Below, piece by piece: positions 45,466-55,605 of a DNA stretch of 64,000 nt (within the stretch, counting starts at the first letter, position 1; each line of letters opens with the position of its first letter). Position numbers and translations under genes: made by a program. The notes beneath the pieces are model-generated. The model had not been told where the DNA came from. It searched no databases and saw only the letters and a list, made by a program, of their open reading frames with translations. Source of the DNA: Streptomyces seoulensis (lineage in GTDB: Bacteria > Actinomycetota > Actinomycetes > Streptomycetales > Streptomycetaceae). Where the stretch lies: assembly GCF_022846655.1 (NCBI RefSeq), contig NZ_AP025667.1, positions 3,881,001 to 3,945,000 on the forward strand, read 5' to 3'.

Positions 45466-46617
45466 CTAAGCCTGCTTGCGGATCTCCTCGTACAGTCCCG
45501 CCGTGCGCCGGGCCACCGCGTCCCAGCCGAACTCCCCCACCGCGCGGGCCCGTCCGGCCTCGCCCATCCGCCGGGCGGCCACCGGATCGGCGAGCACGGT
45601 GTCCAGGGCGCGGGCGAGGTTCCCCTCGAAGCCGTCACCCGGGTCCACGAGCAGTCCGGTGCGGCCGTCGTCGACGACCTCCGGGATGCCGCCGACGCGG
45701 GAGGCGACGACCGGGGTGCCGCAGGCCATGGCCTCGAGGTTGACGATGCCGAGCGGCTCGTAGACGGAGGGGCAGACGAACACAGCGGCGTGGGTGAGGA
45801 GTTGGACCACCTCGGCACGCGGCAGCATCTGCGGGATCCAGAACACGCCCGCCCGCACCGCGCGGAGCTCCTGGAAGCGGTCCCGGAACTCCCGGTCGAT
45901 CTCCGGGGTGTCGGGGGCGCCCGCGCACAGGACCACCTGGGTGTCCGGGTCGATCTCCCGCACCGCACGCAGCAGTTGGGGTACGCCCTTCTGTCGGGTG
46001 ATCCGCCCGACGAACAGCACGTACGGCCGCTCCGGGTCGATGCCGTGCCTGCGCAGGGCGTCGGTTCCGCGGTCCGGGCGGTACAGGCGGGTGTCGATGC
46101 CGTTGTGCACGACGTGCACGCGGTCCGGATCGAGCGCCGGGTAACAGGCGAGGATGTCGTCCCGCATGGCGCCGGAGACGGCGATCACGGCGTCCGCCGA
46201 CTCGATCGCGGTGCGCTCGGCCCAGCTCGACAGGGCGTATCCGCCGCCCAGTTGCTCGGCCTTCCAGGGGCGCAGCGGCTCCAGCGAGTGGGCGGTCGTC
46301 ACGTGCGGGATGCCGTACAGCAGCTTGGCGAGATGGCCGGCGAGGCCCGCGTACCAGGTGTGGGAGTGGACGAGGTCGCTGCCCTGGAGGGCGGCGGCCA
46401 TGGAGAGGTCCACGGAGAAGGTGCGCAGGGCGTCGTTGGAGCCGTCGAGCACGGGCCACGGGCGGTGCCGCAGGACGCCGACGCCTCTGCCCTCGCCCCA
46501 GCAGTGCACCTCCAGGTCCACGAGTTCGGCCAGTTCGCGGGCCAGGAACTCGACATGGACGCCCGCACCGCCGTACACGTCCGGGGGATACTCACGCGTC
46601 AGCAGTCCCACTCGCAC
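45466..46617 (-). CDS. glgA: ADP-glucose-dependent glycosyltransferase (glycogen synthase / GlgM type)
   Basis: A 383-residue GT-B (GT4-like) enzyme: [60 protein letters not shown] and the E-x7-E motif [19 protein letters not shown]. The short, GT4-like form matches the actinobacterial GlgA/Rv1212c group; in mycobacteria that member makes maltose 1-phosphate (GlgM). Which product is made here cannot be told from sequence. The GTG at 46617 begins family similarity. It is directly followed by glgC. Confidence 0.9.
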   Translation of the reverse strand: MRVGLLTREYPPDVYGGAGVHVEFLARELAELVDLEVHCWGEGRGVGVLRHRPWPVLDGSNDALRTFSVDLSMAAALQGSDLVHSHTWYAGLAGHLAKLLYGIPHVTTAHSLEPLRPWKAEQLGGGYALSSWAERTAIESADAVIAVSGAMRDDILACYPALDPDRVHVVHNGIDTRLYRPDRGTDALRRHGIDPERPYVLFVGRITRQKGVPQLLRAVREIDPDTQVVLCAGAPDTPEIDREFRDRFQELRAVRAGVFWIPQMLPRAEVVQLLTHAAVFVCPSVYEPLGIVNLEAMACGTPVVASRVGGIPEVVDDGRTGLLVDPGDGFEGNLARALDTVLADPVAARRMGEAGRARAVGEFGWDAVARRTAGLYEEIRKQA

Positions 46618-46657
46618 CCGGTGACCCCCTGGGTCTCGGCGGCAGTTCCCTTCATGG

Positions 46658-47449
46658 TCACCCAGAAGCGGCGCGCGGGGAAGAGCCCGGCGGGCGGGTG
46701 AAGCAGCAGTCCCCGCAGACTCCGCCGCCGGGGACCCGGTAGTACAGGCAGCAACTGCGGCGGCGGAACGCGGTGCCCGAACGGGCACCGGTGTCCCGCA
46801 GCAGGGGGTGCCCGAACAGGGCGTCGGTGAGGGCGGTGGCCCGGTCCGCGACGCCGGTACGGCCGTTCGCGCGGGCCCAGCCGTCCAGTTGCCGCGCGGC
46901 TCCGGCGAGCGCGGAGGCGGCGTTGCCCCACAGCAGACCCGGGGCGACCCCGTACCGGCGGGTCAGGGCTTCCCCTAGGGGCTGGAGATGGGCGTGCAGC
47001 ACGGTCCCGGCGAGGGTGCCGGCGTCGCCGGGCAGCGGGCGGACCTCGGTCAGCCACAGGTCGTCGGGGGCGGTGGCGGCGGCGTCCCAGCGCAGCAGGC
47101 GCGGGTCGAGGTCGGGCACCCGCCCGTACAGCGCGGCGCAGCCCAGCGCGGCCGACCAGAGCCGGGCGGCGAGCCCCTGCTGGGCCAGCGAGGCGCAGAC
47201 GCGCGGCTCACGGACATCCAGCCGGTCCGCGACGACGGCGATCCGCACCGCCAGCGCGTCGGTCTGAACGTCCGTCACCCGGCCCGCGTATGACTGGTCG
47301 AGGGGAGGTGCTGTCAGGTCGGCGGGACCGTTTCCGGTGCGCAGGACGGAGAAGCCGCCGAGCGGGCGCAACGCGGTGAGGCCGGGATCGAGTTCCACGG
47401 GCAGCACTTGTATCAGCCCCGGCCCCCGGATGCCGACGCGTGAAGTCAC
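46658..47449 (-). CDS. FhuF-like (2Fe-2S) protein, siderophore-iron reductase type
   Basis: A 263-residue protein whose C-terminus has the FhuF cluster motif: RRSCCLYYRVPGGGVCGDCCF (C-C-x10-C-x2-C). The rest is a helical domain with a conserved LWGNAASAL segment. FhuF proteins reduce ferric siderophores to release iron. It lies 41 bp upstream of the glgA-type gene on the same strand with no siderophore genes near. The CGDCC ending gives one extra Cys compared with the usual motif. Confidence 0.85.
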   Translation of the reverse strand: MTSRVGIRGPGLIQVLPVELDPGLTALRPLGGFSVLRTGNGPADLTAPPLDQSYAGRVTDVQTDALAVRIAVVADRLDVREPRVCASLAQQGLAARLWSAALGCAALYGRVPDLDPRLLRWDAAATAPDDLWLTEVRPLPGDAGTLAGTVLHAHLQPLGEALTRRYGVAPGLLWGNAASALAGAARQLDGWARANGRTGVADRATALTDALFGHPLLRDTGARSGTAFRRRSCCLYYRVPGGGVCGDCCFTRPPGSSPRAASG

Positions 47450-47619
47450 CCGCCTTGGGGATGATTGGGGCGCCGTCGTACTGCATCGGCAGTAGGACCC
47501 ATCGCGTGCTCAGGGACGACGACTATTCGGGCGCGGGCGGGCAGAGTGTCCGCCATGGAAGCCGACCGTGCCCCGAGCCGGGCCCGCCTGTCGCCGGGAC
47601 ACGCCCTGGGGGGCCGCAG

Positions 47620-48768
47620 ATGAACGCCCTCGCGTTGTCCGTGCTGCTGTCGTTCGTCTCCGCCGTCGCGTACGCGGGCGGTGCCGTCGTACAGGAACGG
47701 GTCGCGGTGTCCTGCCCCGGTGAACGCCTCGCGCCGCTGCGCAGGCCGGGCTGGTGGGCGGCGCTGGGACTCAACGGCCTCGGCGGGGTGCTGCATGTCG
47801 TGGCGCTGGCCTTCGGACCGCTCAGCCTGGTCCAGCCGCTGGGCGCGCTGACCATCGTCTTCGCCCTGCCCATGGCCGCGCTGTTCGTCGGCCGCAGGGC
47901 CGGGGCGACGGCCTGGCGCGGGGCCGTCATGGCCACGGCCGGTCTGGCGGGCCTGCTCTCGCTGGTCGGCTCGGCCGAGTCGCACTCCCTGGGCCCGGCG
48001 GAGCGCACGGGCCTGGCGGTGGTGACCGGCGGGGCGATCGTCGCGCTGATGGCGGCGGCGCGGGCGGCGCACCGGCATCCGGCGGTCCGCAGCATGCTGC
48101 TGGCCACCGGCGCGGGTACGGCGTTCGGCATGTCGTCGGTGTTCACCAAGACGGTCGCCGTCGACTGGAGCGCGGGCGTCGACCTCGCCGCGCTGCCCTC
48201 GCTCGGGGTGATCGCCGTCCTCTCGGCCGCCGGGGTGTTCCTGTCCCAGGCGGCCTACCGGGACGGCGGGCTGGCCGCGCCCCTGGCCACGCTGACGGTG
48301 GTCAACCCGGTGCTGGCAGCCGTCGTCGGCATCGCCATGTTCGGGGAGACCTTCCGGCACGGCACCACGGGCACCGTGCTGGCGCTCGGCTGCGCGGTGG
48401 TGACGGGCGGCGGGCTGATCCTGCTGACGACCGAGCGGCTGGGTGCGGCGGAGCCGGGCCGCGAGGCGGAGAGCGCGGATGCCCGGCTGGGCGACGTACG
48501 CGGGCCTGACGGCCCGGCCGCGTGGCCGGCGATGCCCGCCGGGCGCGCGTCCACGGACGCCGCTCGCGGGGCCGCAGTCCCGGACGCCGGACCGGAGCCA
48601 GGGTGGCGGACGGACGCGGACCGCTCGACGGGTGCCGTCCTCGCCGCCGTGGACGACATCCGCGAGGGCGCGGCCGAGGACACCGGAAAGGGGCCGGGCG
48701 GCGGTGGCGGGGAGACCCCAGCCGCTCCGCACGCCCGGCCCCTGTCCGACGTCCCGCTGTGCGCCTGA
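47620..48768 (+). CDS. DMT-superfamily (EamA-like) membrane permease
   Basis: A 382-residue protein with about nine membrane helices. It begins MNALALSVLLSFVSAVAYAGGAVVQERV, then LGALTIVFALPMAALFVGRR and the second half GTAFGMSSVFTKTVAVDWSAG. The last 100 residues are a charged, Gly-rich cytosolic tail. The signature resembles the magnesium-transporter-like/DMT group. Substrate unknown. The ATG at 47620 follows a weak GGGGGGCCG site. It converges on the RpfD-like gene with only 3 bp between stops. Confidence 0.85.
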   Translation: MNALALSVLLSFVSAVAYAGGAVVQERVAVSCPGERLAPLRRPGWWAALGLNGLGGVLHVVALAFGPLSLVQPLGALTIVFALPMAALFVGRRAGATAWRGAVMATAGLAGLLSLVGSAESHSLGPAERTGLAVVTGGAIVALMAAARAAHRHPAVRSMLLATGAGTAFGMSSVFTKTVAVDWSAGVDLAALPSLGVIAVLSAAGVFLSQAAYRDGGLAAPLATLTVVNPVLAAVVGIAMFGETFRHGTTGTVLALGCAVVTGGGLILLTTERLGAAEPGREAESADARLGDVRGPDGPAAWPAMPAGRASTDAARGAAVPDAGPEPGWRTDADRSTGAVLAAVDDIREGAAEDTGKGPGGGGGETPAAPHARPLSDVPLCA

Positions 48769-48771
48769 CGG

Positions 48772-50272
<1,501 letters not shown>

Positions 50273-51712
50273 ATGAGCACACACGCGCAGATCGGCGTCA
50301 CGGGCCTGGCGGTCATGGGCCGCAATCTCGCCCGCAACTTCGCGCGCAACGGCTATACGGTCGCCGTCCACAACCGCACGGCGTCGAAGACGCGCGAGCT
50401 GGTCGAGGAGTTCGGAGGCGAGGGCGAGTTCGTCCCGGCCGAGACCGCCAAGGAGTTCGTGGAGGCGCTGGAGCGCCCGCGCCGCCTGGTGATCATGGTG
50501 AAGGCCGGGGAGCCGACGGACGCGGTGATCGAGGAGTTCGCGCCGCTGCTGGAGCCGGGCGACATGATCATCGACGGCGGCAACGCGCACTTCGCGGACA
50601 CCCGGCGCCGGGAGCGGGAGCTGCGCGAGCAGGGCATCCACTTCGTCGGCACCGGCATCTCGGGCGGCGAGGAGGGCGCGCTGCACGGGCCGAGCATCAT
50701 GCCGGGCGGCTCGGTGGAGTCGTACGACTCGCTGGGCCCGATGCTGGAGAAGATCTCCGCGAAGGCGGACGACGGCTCCCCCTGTGTCACCCACGTGGGT
50801 CCCGACGGCGCCGGGCACTTCGTGAAGATGGTGCACAACGGCATCGAGTACGCCGACATGCAACTCATCGGCGAGGCGTACCAGTTGCTGCGCGACGTCG
50901 CCGGGTACTCGCCCGCCGAGATCGCCGACATCTTCCGCACCTGGAACCGGGGGCGGCTGGACTCCTACCTGATCGAGATCACCGCCGAGGTGCTGTCCCA
51001 CGTGGACGCGGAGACCGGCAAGCCGTTCGTGGACGTGGTGGTCGACCAGGCCGAGCAGAAGGGCACCGGGCGCTGGACCGTGCAGATCGCGCTCGACCTC
51101 GGTGTGCCGGTCTCCGCCATCGCTGAAGCCGTCTTCGCCCGCTCCGTCTCCGGCCACGCGGAGCTGCGCGAAGCCTCCCGACACCTCACCGGCCCCTCCC
51201 CCCGCACCCTCGGCAAGGACGAGGCGGCGGCCTTCGCGGACAAGGTCGAGCAGGCGCTCTACGCCTCGAAGATCGTCTCCTACACCCAGGGCTTCCACCA
51301 GATCGCGGCGGGCAGCGAGGAGTACGACTGGGACATCGACCTCGGCAAGGTCGCCGCGATCTGGCGCGGCGGCTGCATCATCCGCGCCGCCTTCCTCGAC
51401 CGCATCACCCAGGCCTACGAGGGCCGGCCCGACCTGCCCAGCCTCCTGGCCGACGAGGGCTTCGCCGACGAGATCGCCGCCGCCCAGGACGACTGGCGCG
51501 ACGTCATCGCCACCGCCGTCACCCAGGGCGTCCCCACCCCCGCCTTCGCCGCCACCCTCGCCTACTACGACTCCCTGCGCGCCCCCCGCCTCCCCGCCGC
51601 CCTCACCCAGGGCCAGCGCGACTACTTCGGCGCCCACACCTACCACCGCACCGACCGCGACGGCACCTTCCACACCCTCTGGGGCGGCGACCGCACCGAG
51701 ATCAGCGCCTGA
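50273..51712 (+). CDS. gnd: 6-phosphogluconate dehydrogenase, decarboxylating
   Basis: Oxidises 6-phosphogluconate to ribulose 5-phosphate and CO2 with NADP+. A 479-residue protein with GVTGLAVMGRNLARNFARNGY, the signature GISGGEEGALHGPSIMPGG, the catalytic Lys in FVKMVHNGIEYADM, and DYFGAHTYHRTD at the end. The Arg/Lys in the NRTASK stretch after strand 2 suits NADP. The ATG at 50273 follows TAGGGAGC. A diverged partial copy of this gene occurs at 61864. A perfect hairpin ends the transcript. Confidence 0.96.
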   Translation: MSTHAQIGVTGLAVMGRNLARNFARNGYTVAVHNRTASKTRELVEEFGGEGEFVPAETAKEFVEALERPRRLVIMVKAGEPTDAVIEEFAPLLEPGDMIIDGGNAHFADTRRRERELREQGIHFVGTGISGGEEGALHGPSIMPGGSVESYDSLGPMLEKISAKADDGSPCVTHVGPDGAGHFVKMVHNGIEYADMQLIGEAYQLLRDVAGYSPAEIADIFRTWNRGRLDSYLIEITAEVLSHVDAETGKPFVDVVVDQAEQKGTGRWTVQIALDLGVPVSAIAEAVFARSVSGHAELREASRHLTGPSPRTLGKDEAAAFADKVEQALYASKIVSYTQGFHQIAAGSEEYDWDIDLGKVAAIWRGGCIIRAAFLDRITQAYEGRPDLPSLLADEGFADEIAAAQDDWRDVIATAVTQGVPTPAFAATLAYYDSLRAPRLPAALTQGQRDYFGAHTYHRTDRDGTFHTLWGGDRTEISA

Positions 51713-51774
51713 CAGCCACGAGACCACCCCCAAACGGCCCCTCACGGGGTCCACTCGCCGAACAGCACGAAGGC

Positions 51775-51799
51775 TCGGGACGGACAGCCTCCGTCCCGA
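51775..51799 (+). terminator. Terminator after gnd
   Basis: TCGGGACGGA (51775-51784) pairs perfectly with TCCGTCCCGA (51790-51799) around a 5-nt loop. Confidence 0.75.
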
Positions 51800-51904
51800 C
51801 CCTCCTTCGCACGGACCTCGTGGCCGGGGGCCGGAAAGCCGCGCACGGCTGGGCACCATAGGGCAGCGATCACGAGGTTGCGCTGCCCAGATGCTGACGG
51901 GCTG

Positions 51905-51933
51905 GGGCCATCCCCGCGTGCGCGGGGGGCGAC
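51905..51933. repeat. Solitary CRISPR type I-E-like repeat
   Basis: The 29-nt segment beginning GGGCCATCCCCGCGTGC and ending GCGGGGGGCGAC is very like the reverse complement of type I-E repeats I remember from Streptomyces (GGACCATCCCCGCG-type ends), including the GC-rich hairpin CCCCGCG-TG-CGCGGGG. A second CCCCGCGTGC core occurs 58 bp downstream (51970-51979) but the rest does not match. No further repeats, leader or cas genes are seen in this 407-bp gap. Otherwise 51713-52119 holds only the gnd terminator. Confidence 0.45.
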
Positions 51934-52119
51934 CGGAAGCGCGACCCGCGCCGACGTGGCGGCTCCGAGCCCCGCGTGCTCGCCATTCGGCTCTCGCTCC
52001 ACCCGGTCGAGCGGAAAGTGCGATGGTCACCGCGGGTTGGCCTCCTCCACGCAGTTCAGCGTCTGGGGGATAACTGGCGGTCTCGCGTGTCCCGTGAAGC
52101 CCCGGCTCGTTCACCGGTC

Positions 52120-52566
52120 ATGATCAAGAAGCTTGCTCTGTCGTTGGTCATGGTGCTAGCCGCTGCCGCGCCGCTGACCACACCCGCGTCCGCCGCCGAT
52201 GAGCCCGTGCGCGAGATCAGCGGCCACGGTCTCGACGCCTGCCCCGACCACTCCCTGTGCCTCTACCAGGACCGTGACTACAACGGCACCGAGGACGCCC
52301 GGATCTGGATCATCACCGGCAGCGTGGAGCGGCTCAGCGCCTACGACGCCAACGACCGCGCATCGTCCCTCTACCTCCACTCCCACCACAGCGCGACGCT
52401 GTACGCAGACGCGGAGCACAAAGGGGACCGTTTCACGGTCTTTCGCCGTGACCAGCTCGCGGACCTGGACCGCGTCTCCGGCCGCAGCCCCGGAGTCCCC
52501 CACGCGGTGCACCTGTGGATGAACGACTCCATCAGCTCCGTCTGGGTCGGCAGGGACGGCCTGTAG
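52120..52566 (+). CDS. Secreted peptidase-inhibitor family I36-like protein
   Basis: A 148-residue exported protein. The signal peptide is MIKKLALSLVMVLAAAAPLTTPASA, cleaved before ADEPV. The mature part has DACPDHSLCLYQDRDYNGTEDARIW (two Cys, the I36/beta-gamma-crystallin-like start) and repeated strands with NDRASSLYLHSH and AVHLWMNDSISSVWV. Actinomycete I36 members include small metalloprotease inhibitors. The ATG at 52120 begins the signal peptide. A stem-loop follows the stop. Confidence 0.78.
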   Translation: MIKKLALSLVMVLAAAAPLTTPASAADEPVREISGHGLDACPDHSLCLYQDRDYNGTEDARIWIITGSVERLSAYDANDRASSLYLHSHHSATLYADAEHKGDRFTVFRRDQLADLDRVSGRSPGVPHAVHLWMNDSISSVWVGRDGL

Positions 52567-52579
52567 CCCGCATCTGAGG

Positions 52580-52598
52580 GTCAGCCGCACCGGCTGAC
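52580..52598 (+). terminator. Hairpin after the I36-like gene
   Basis: GTCAGCCG-CAC-CGGCTGAC, a perfect 8-bp stem with a 3-nt loop, 13 bases past the stop. Confidence 0.6.
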
Positions 52599-52719
52599 GC
52601 CCTTCACCGCCGACCAGACAAGGCGATGGAGAGCGCCGGCATCACCGTGAGTCCTGTAACGCACAGTCAGCCGCCCGTCCTAGGCAACGGGCGCCTTGGA
52701 AACGAACCTGGAGAATGCA

Positions 52720-52932
52720 ATGGACAAGATGACCGAGGCCGAGGCCGAGGCCCTGTTCGCCGAGATCGACGCGGACGGAAACGGCGAGATCAAGCTGAGC
52801 GAGTTGAGGGACTACGGGCAAGATCACGGAGGCGCCGTCGGCGGAGTCAAGCTCGTCGACTTCGTCCGGGGAGCCGACACCAACGGCGACCGGCGGATCA
52901 GCCTCACCGAGTTCAAGTCACACTTCGCCTGA
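52720..52932 (+). CDS. EF-hand calcium-binding protein (two hands)
   Basis: A 70-residue protein with two EF-hand loops: DADGNGEIKLSE and DTNGDRRISLTE. Both keep the D-x-D/N-x-G spacing and the final Glu for Ca2+. It resembles small calerythrin/CabD-type calcium proteins of actinomycetes. The ATG at 52720 follows CTGGAGAATGCA; an ATG at 52696 is in frame but has no ribosome-binding site. A decayed phosphotransferase begins right after the stop. Confidence 0.85.
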   Translation: MDKMTEAEAEALFAEIDADGNGEIKLSELRDYGQDHGGAVGGVKLVDFVRGADTNGDRRISLTEFKSHFA

Positions 52933-52949
52933 CCGACGGCCCGCCTCAC

Positions 52950-53296
52950 ACAGCCCTCTGCTCCCTGTGCCGCCCCGACACCGAGTGGGGCGTCCTCGCA
53001 CCTGACTTCTGCGGAGTGATCGACTTCGGGGACCTGCGCGTGGGCGACCCCGCGTACGACCTCGCCGCCGCATGGATCCTGCTCCCCGACGGCGCCGTCG
53101 ACCGCTTCCACGCCGCCCTGGGGACGGTCCCGGACGCCGCCACGCCGCGCCGCGCCCGTGGCTGCGCAGTGCTCCGGGCCCTCGCCGGTCTGTTCATCGG
53201 GAACGCGGGGGGAGCGGGGCCTCCCGGCCGGGCAAGCCCACCTGGGGCCCGCCCGGCCGGGAGTCACTGCGCTGCCTGCTGGAGACCGCCGGCTGA
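52950..53296 (+). pseudogene. Aminoglycoside/macrolide phosphotransferase-like C-terminal fragment, frameshifted
   Basis: The reading frame shows DFCGVIDFGDLRVGDPAYDLAAAWILLPDGAVDRFHAAL, the metal-binding and helical part of an APH-type kinase. The N-terminal lobe and the catalytic loop (HGDLxxxN) are missing. Near 53200 the frame is lost. The typical tail GKPTWGPPGRESLRCLLETAG continues in another frame and stops at 53296, with a middle bit (GLP) in the third frame, so there are one or two frameshifts. It is a relic left next to the EF-hand gene. Confidence 0.7.
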
Positions 53297-53365
53297 ACGC
53301 CCGGCCCGCGCGCGTCCCGTGCCGGGCGAACAGGGCGTGTCCGCGCGGGATCCGGTCCGCGCGGC

Positions 53366-54034
53366 TCAGGAACCGGCGGAGCCGGCGGCCGCCGCGGCGA
53401 TCATCGCGGCACGTACGGCGTCCAGTGCCTGGCGCACGGCGTCGCCGCCGGGGTTCTGGTCGGCGATCTCCTTCGCCCGCGTCCGCACCGTCCTCCGGTC
53501 GCCGTCGACCACCTTGTGCGCCGCCCGCACGGCGTGCAGCAGCGCAACGAGGTCGGCGGTGCGCCGGTCGGGGGCCGCCGCACCCGCCACAAGGACGTCC
53601 TTGATGCGGCGCGTCACCAGTTCCTCGTGTCCCGTGTCCGTCGCCGGCCAGCGCCTGCGCGGGAAGACGCCGAGGACGGTGGACTTCTCCTCGCATACGA
53701 CGCCCCGCTCGACCAAGCGCTCGCGCACCGCGTCCTCCGTGCCTTTCACCAGCTTCTCCACCGCGCGCCGCCCGGTGTACGACTTGTCGCCCAGCCGGGC
53801 GAGGGCCTGGTCCCAGACCGGGTTCCCGGTGGGCGAGGCGTCCCGGACCACGAAGCAGCCGGACCGCCCCGCGTCGTCCTTCCCGGTCCGGTCCACCCGC
53901 CCTGCCGCGAGGAGATCGAGGAAGACAGCACCGGCGAGACCGCGGGTGGCCTCCAGATGACCGACGATCCGCTTGCCGGACTCGTCGTCGAGGACCAACT
54001 GGAGGAAGTCCTCCGCCAGCGTGGGTTCGGGCAT
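53366..54034 (-). CDS. GPP34 (GOLPH3)-family phosphoprotein
   Basis: A 222-residue helical protein with the GPP34 pattern: LAEDFLQLVLDDESGKRIVGHLEATRGLAGAVFLDLLAAGRV, then VERGVVCEEKSTVLGVFPRRRWPATD and a long C-terminal helix bundle with an Ala-rich end. Eukaryotic GOLPH3 binds phosphatidylinositol-4-phosphate; Streptomyces has many paralogs of unknown role. The ATG at 54034 has a GGAGAGT ribosome-binding site. It is divergent from the YwqG-like gene. Confidence 0.88.
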   Translation of the reverse strand: MPEPTLAEDFLQLVLDDESGKRIVGHLEATRGLAGAVFLDLLAAGRVDRTGKDDAGRSGCFVVRDASPTGNPVWDQALARLGDKSYTGRRAVEKLVKGTEDAVRERLVERGVVCEEKSTVLGVFPRRRWPATDTGHEELVTRRIKDVLVAGAAAPDRRTADLVALLHAVRAAHKVVDGDRRTVRTRAKEIADQNPGGDAVRQALDAVRAAMIAAAAAGSAGS

Positions 54035-54345
54035 GGGTGACTCTCCGGGGTGAGGGTCCGTACGACTCGGTGGACGGCCGGACGGAACGGGTGGCGTGCT
54101 CGAACCGGCTACCCGCCGGACCAGGGGTGATACGTACGGCCGGACGGAAGAGGGGTCCGGGTGGTTCCCCGCCGACGCGGGAACGCGGGAACGCGGCGTG
54201 TGCCGGGCGTCGGCGCGGGGCCGGCCGTAAGGGGGCACCCGGCCGGGCACGGGGCCTGCCGGTGGGATCGACGGACCGGGCGGCTACTCTCGGCCCACCG
54301 CGGCCTCGGCCGTCCCCCGGCCCGCACCCGTGAGGATCAAGCCCG
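54035..54345. other. 311-bp divergent intergenic region
   Basis: This lies between the GPP34 and YwqG-like starts. A short direct repeat ACGGCCGGACGGA occurs at about 54077 and about 54135. No RNA gene or further ORF is recognised. Confidence 0.35.
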
Positions 54346-55239
54346 ATGGCTCGCACCACCCCGCCCCGTCCGCTCGACGTCGAGACGCTGTTCCCGGAGG
54401 TGGCCCCCTTCCGGAAGACGGCGGTTCGCCTGCACCCGCGCCTCGGCGAGCCGGGCGCGCGGGAGAGCTCGCTCGGCGGGCCCCTGCTCTGGCCGCACTC
54501 GGAGCCCTGGCCCCACTGCGAGGACGACCATCCGCGCACGGCGTACTCCCCTCCCAACCAGGCACCGATCCCGCTCGTCCCGGTCCTGCAGCTCTTCGCG
54601 GCCGACGTGCCCGAGCTGGACTTCCCCGGCACCGCCGATCTGCTCCAGGTGCTCTGGTGCCCCTTCGACCACGAGGACGGCTACGTCCCGCGCCCCGAGC
54701 GGTACTGGCGGGACAGTTCCCTGAGCGACCTGCGGGAGGCCGGTCCTCCCCGCCCGGCCGGCGCGCACGACGAATACCTTCCGGCTCCGTGCGTCCTGCA
54801 CCCCGAGCGCGTCACCGACTACCCGGACTGGGATCTCCCGGACGAGATCTCCGACGCGCTCGACCCCAGGTTCGAGGAGCTGGAGGAGGAGACCGGCTGG
54901 TCCTACTGGTCCCACCTCTCCGTGTCGGAGGGCATCAAGGCCGGCGGCTACCCGACGTGGACGCAGGAGCCCGACTGGCCGTCCTGCCCCGACTGCCGGG
55001 GGCGCATGGAGCATCTCCTGACGGTCAACAGCGCCGAGTTCGACGGCGAGAGCTGGCGCACCTGGCTGCCCGTCGAGGACACCCCCGCCACGGGAACCGT
55101 CTGGGACCTGCCCTACGAACAGCGCACCGCGATCCAACGGGCCCCGGGACTCATGCTCGGTGACATGGGCGGCATCTACCTGTTCGAATGCACGAACTGC
55201 CCCGGCCGGCCCTTCGCCCACCGCTCGGACTGCTCCTGA
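54346..55239 (+). CDS. YwqG-like (DUF1963-type) protein
   Basis: A 297-residue soluble protein. It has SSLGGPLLWPHSEPWPHCED and the PLVPVLQLFAADVPELDFPG strand typical of DUF1963/YwqG proteins. Later come KAGGYPTWTQEPDWPSCPDCRGRMEHLLTVN and LFECTNCPGRPFAHRSDCS, which give two Cys-x2-Cys pairs able to bind a metal. Function unknown; some relatives act with immunity or toxin loci. Start ATG 54346. It converges on the frameshifted gene at 55252. Confidence 0.75.
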   Translation: MARTTPPRPLDVETLFPEVAPFRKTAVRLHPRLGEPGARESSLGGPLLWPHSEPWPHCEDDHPRTAYSPPNQAPIPLVPVLQLFAADVPELDFPGTADLLQVLWCPFDHEDGYVPRPERYWRDSSLSDLREAGPPRPAGAHDEYLPAPCVLHPERVTDYPDWDLPDEISDALDPRFEELEEETGWSYWSHLSVSEGIKAGGYPTWTQEPDWPSCPDCRGRMEHLLTVNSAEFDGESWRTWLPVEDTPATGTVWDLPYEQRTAIQRAPGLMLGDMGGIYLFECTNCPGRPFAHRSDCS

Positions 55240-55251
55240 CCGCGCGCCAGG

Positions 55252-55598
55252 TCAGCGGCCCGTCCGTGAGGACAGCGCGGGCGGGGCCTCCGAGTCGTCC
55301 GACTGCCCGAGTTCCGCCAGGAGTTCGTTCTGCCCGGCGAGCAGCTCGGTGAGGATGCGGCGGGCCGCGCGCAGCACGCGGTGGTGGGCATGGTCAGCAG
55401 CCAGTGGTAGGCGCGGGTGCCGGGCTCCCGGCCGGGCTGCTCCCAGTGATCGGTGACCTCCTTGATCTGCCTGAACGCCGTCCAGTCGTGGGCCGCCACG
55501 ATGGTCGGGTCGTCGGGGTCCGCGGGTGGGTCGGCGGGGAAGGCGCCGAAGTGCGGTCGAACGGCACGGATGCGTCCTCTCGGATTGGGGGGCGACAT
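55252..55598 (-). pseudogene. Frameshifted small gene
   Basis: From an ATG at 55598 the frame looks coding up to about 55390 (WTAFRQIKEVTDHWEQPG, TRAYHWLLTM). After that the natural continuation moves to another frame: HHRVLRAARRILTELLAGQ, NELLAELGQSDDSEAPP, stop at 55252. The break lies near 55390-55400. The first half resembles the start of some 2'-5' RNA ligase-like proteins (DHW-x-RPG-x-TRAYHW-LT), but the second half does not support that, so no function is given. It could also be a sequencing error. Confidence 0.45.
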
Positions 55599-55605
55599 CC
55601 TCGGG

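Noticed and set aside
44193..46617. Complete glycogen operon with branching and debranching enzymes
   Set aside because: Only glgC and one glycosyltransferase are present; the flanking genes are a GH92 mannosidase and an FhuF-like protein.
51742..52002. 86-codon minus-strand ORF over the CRISPR-like repeat
   Set aside because: Its translation includes the PRARGDGP-type string commonly produced by reading through I-E repeats, and it lacks a ribosome-binding site.
52626..53960. A 444-codon gene extending the EF-hand region through the phosphotransferase and GPP34 region
   Set aside because: The frame merges unrelated pieces; the EF-hand protein is in a different frame, the kinase part is truncated and the rest is antisense to GPP34.
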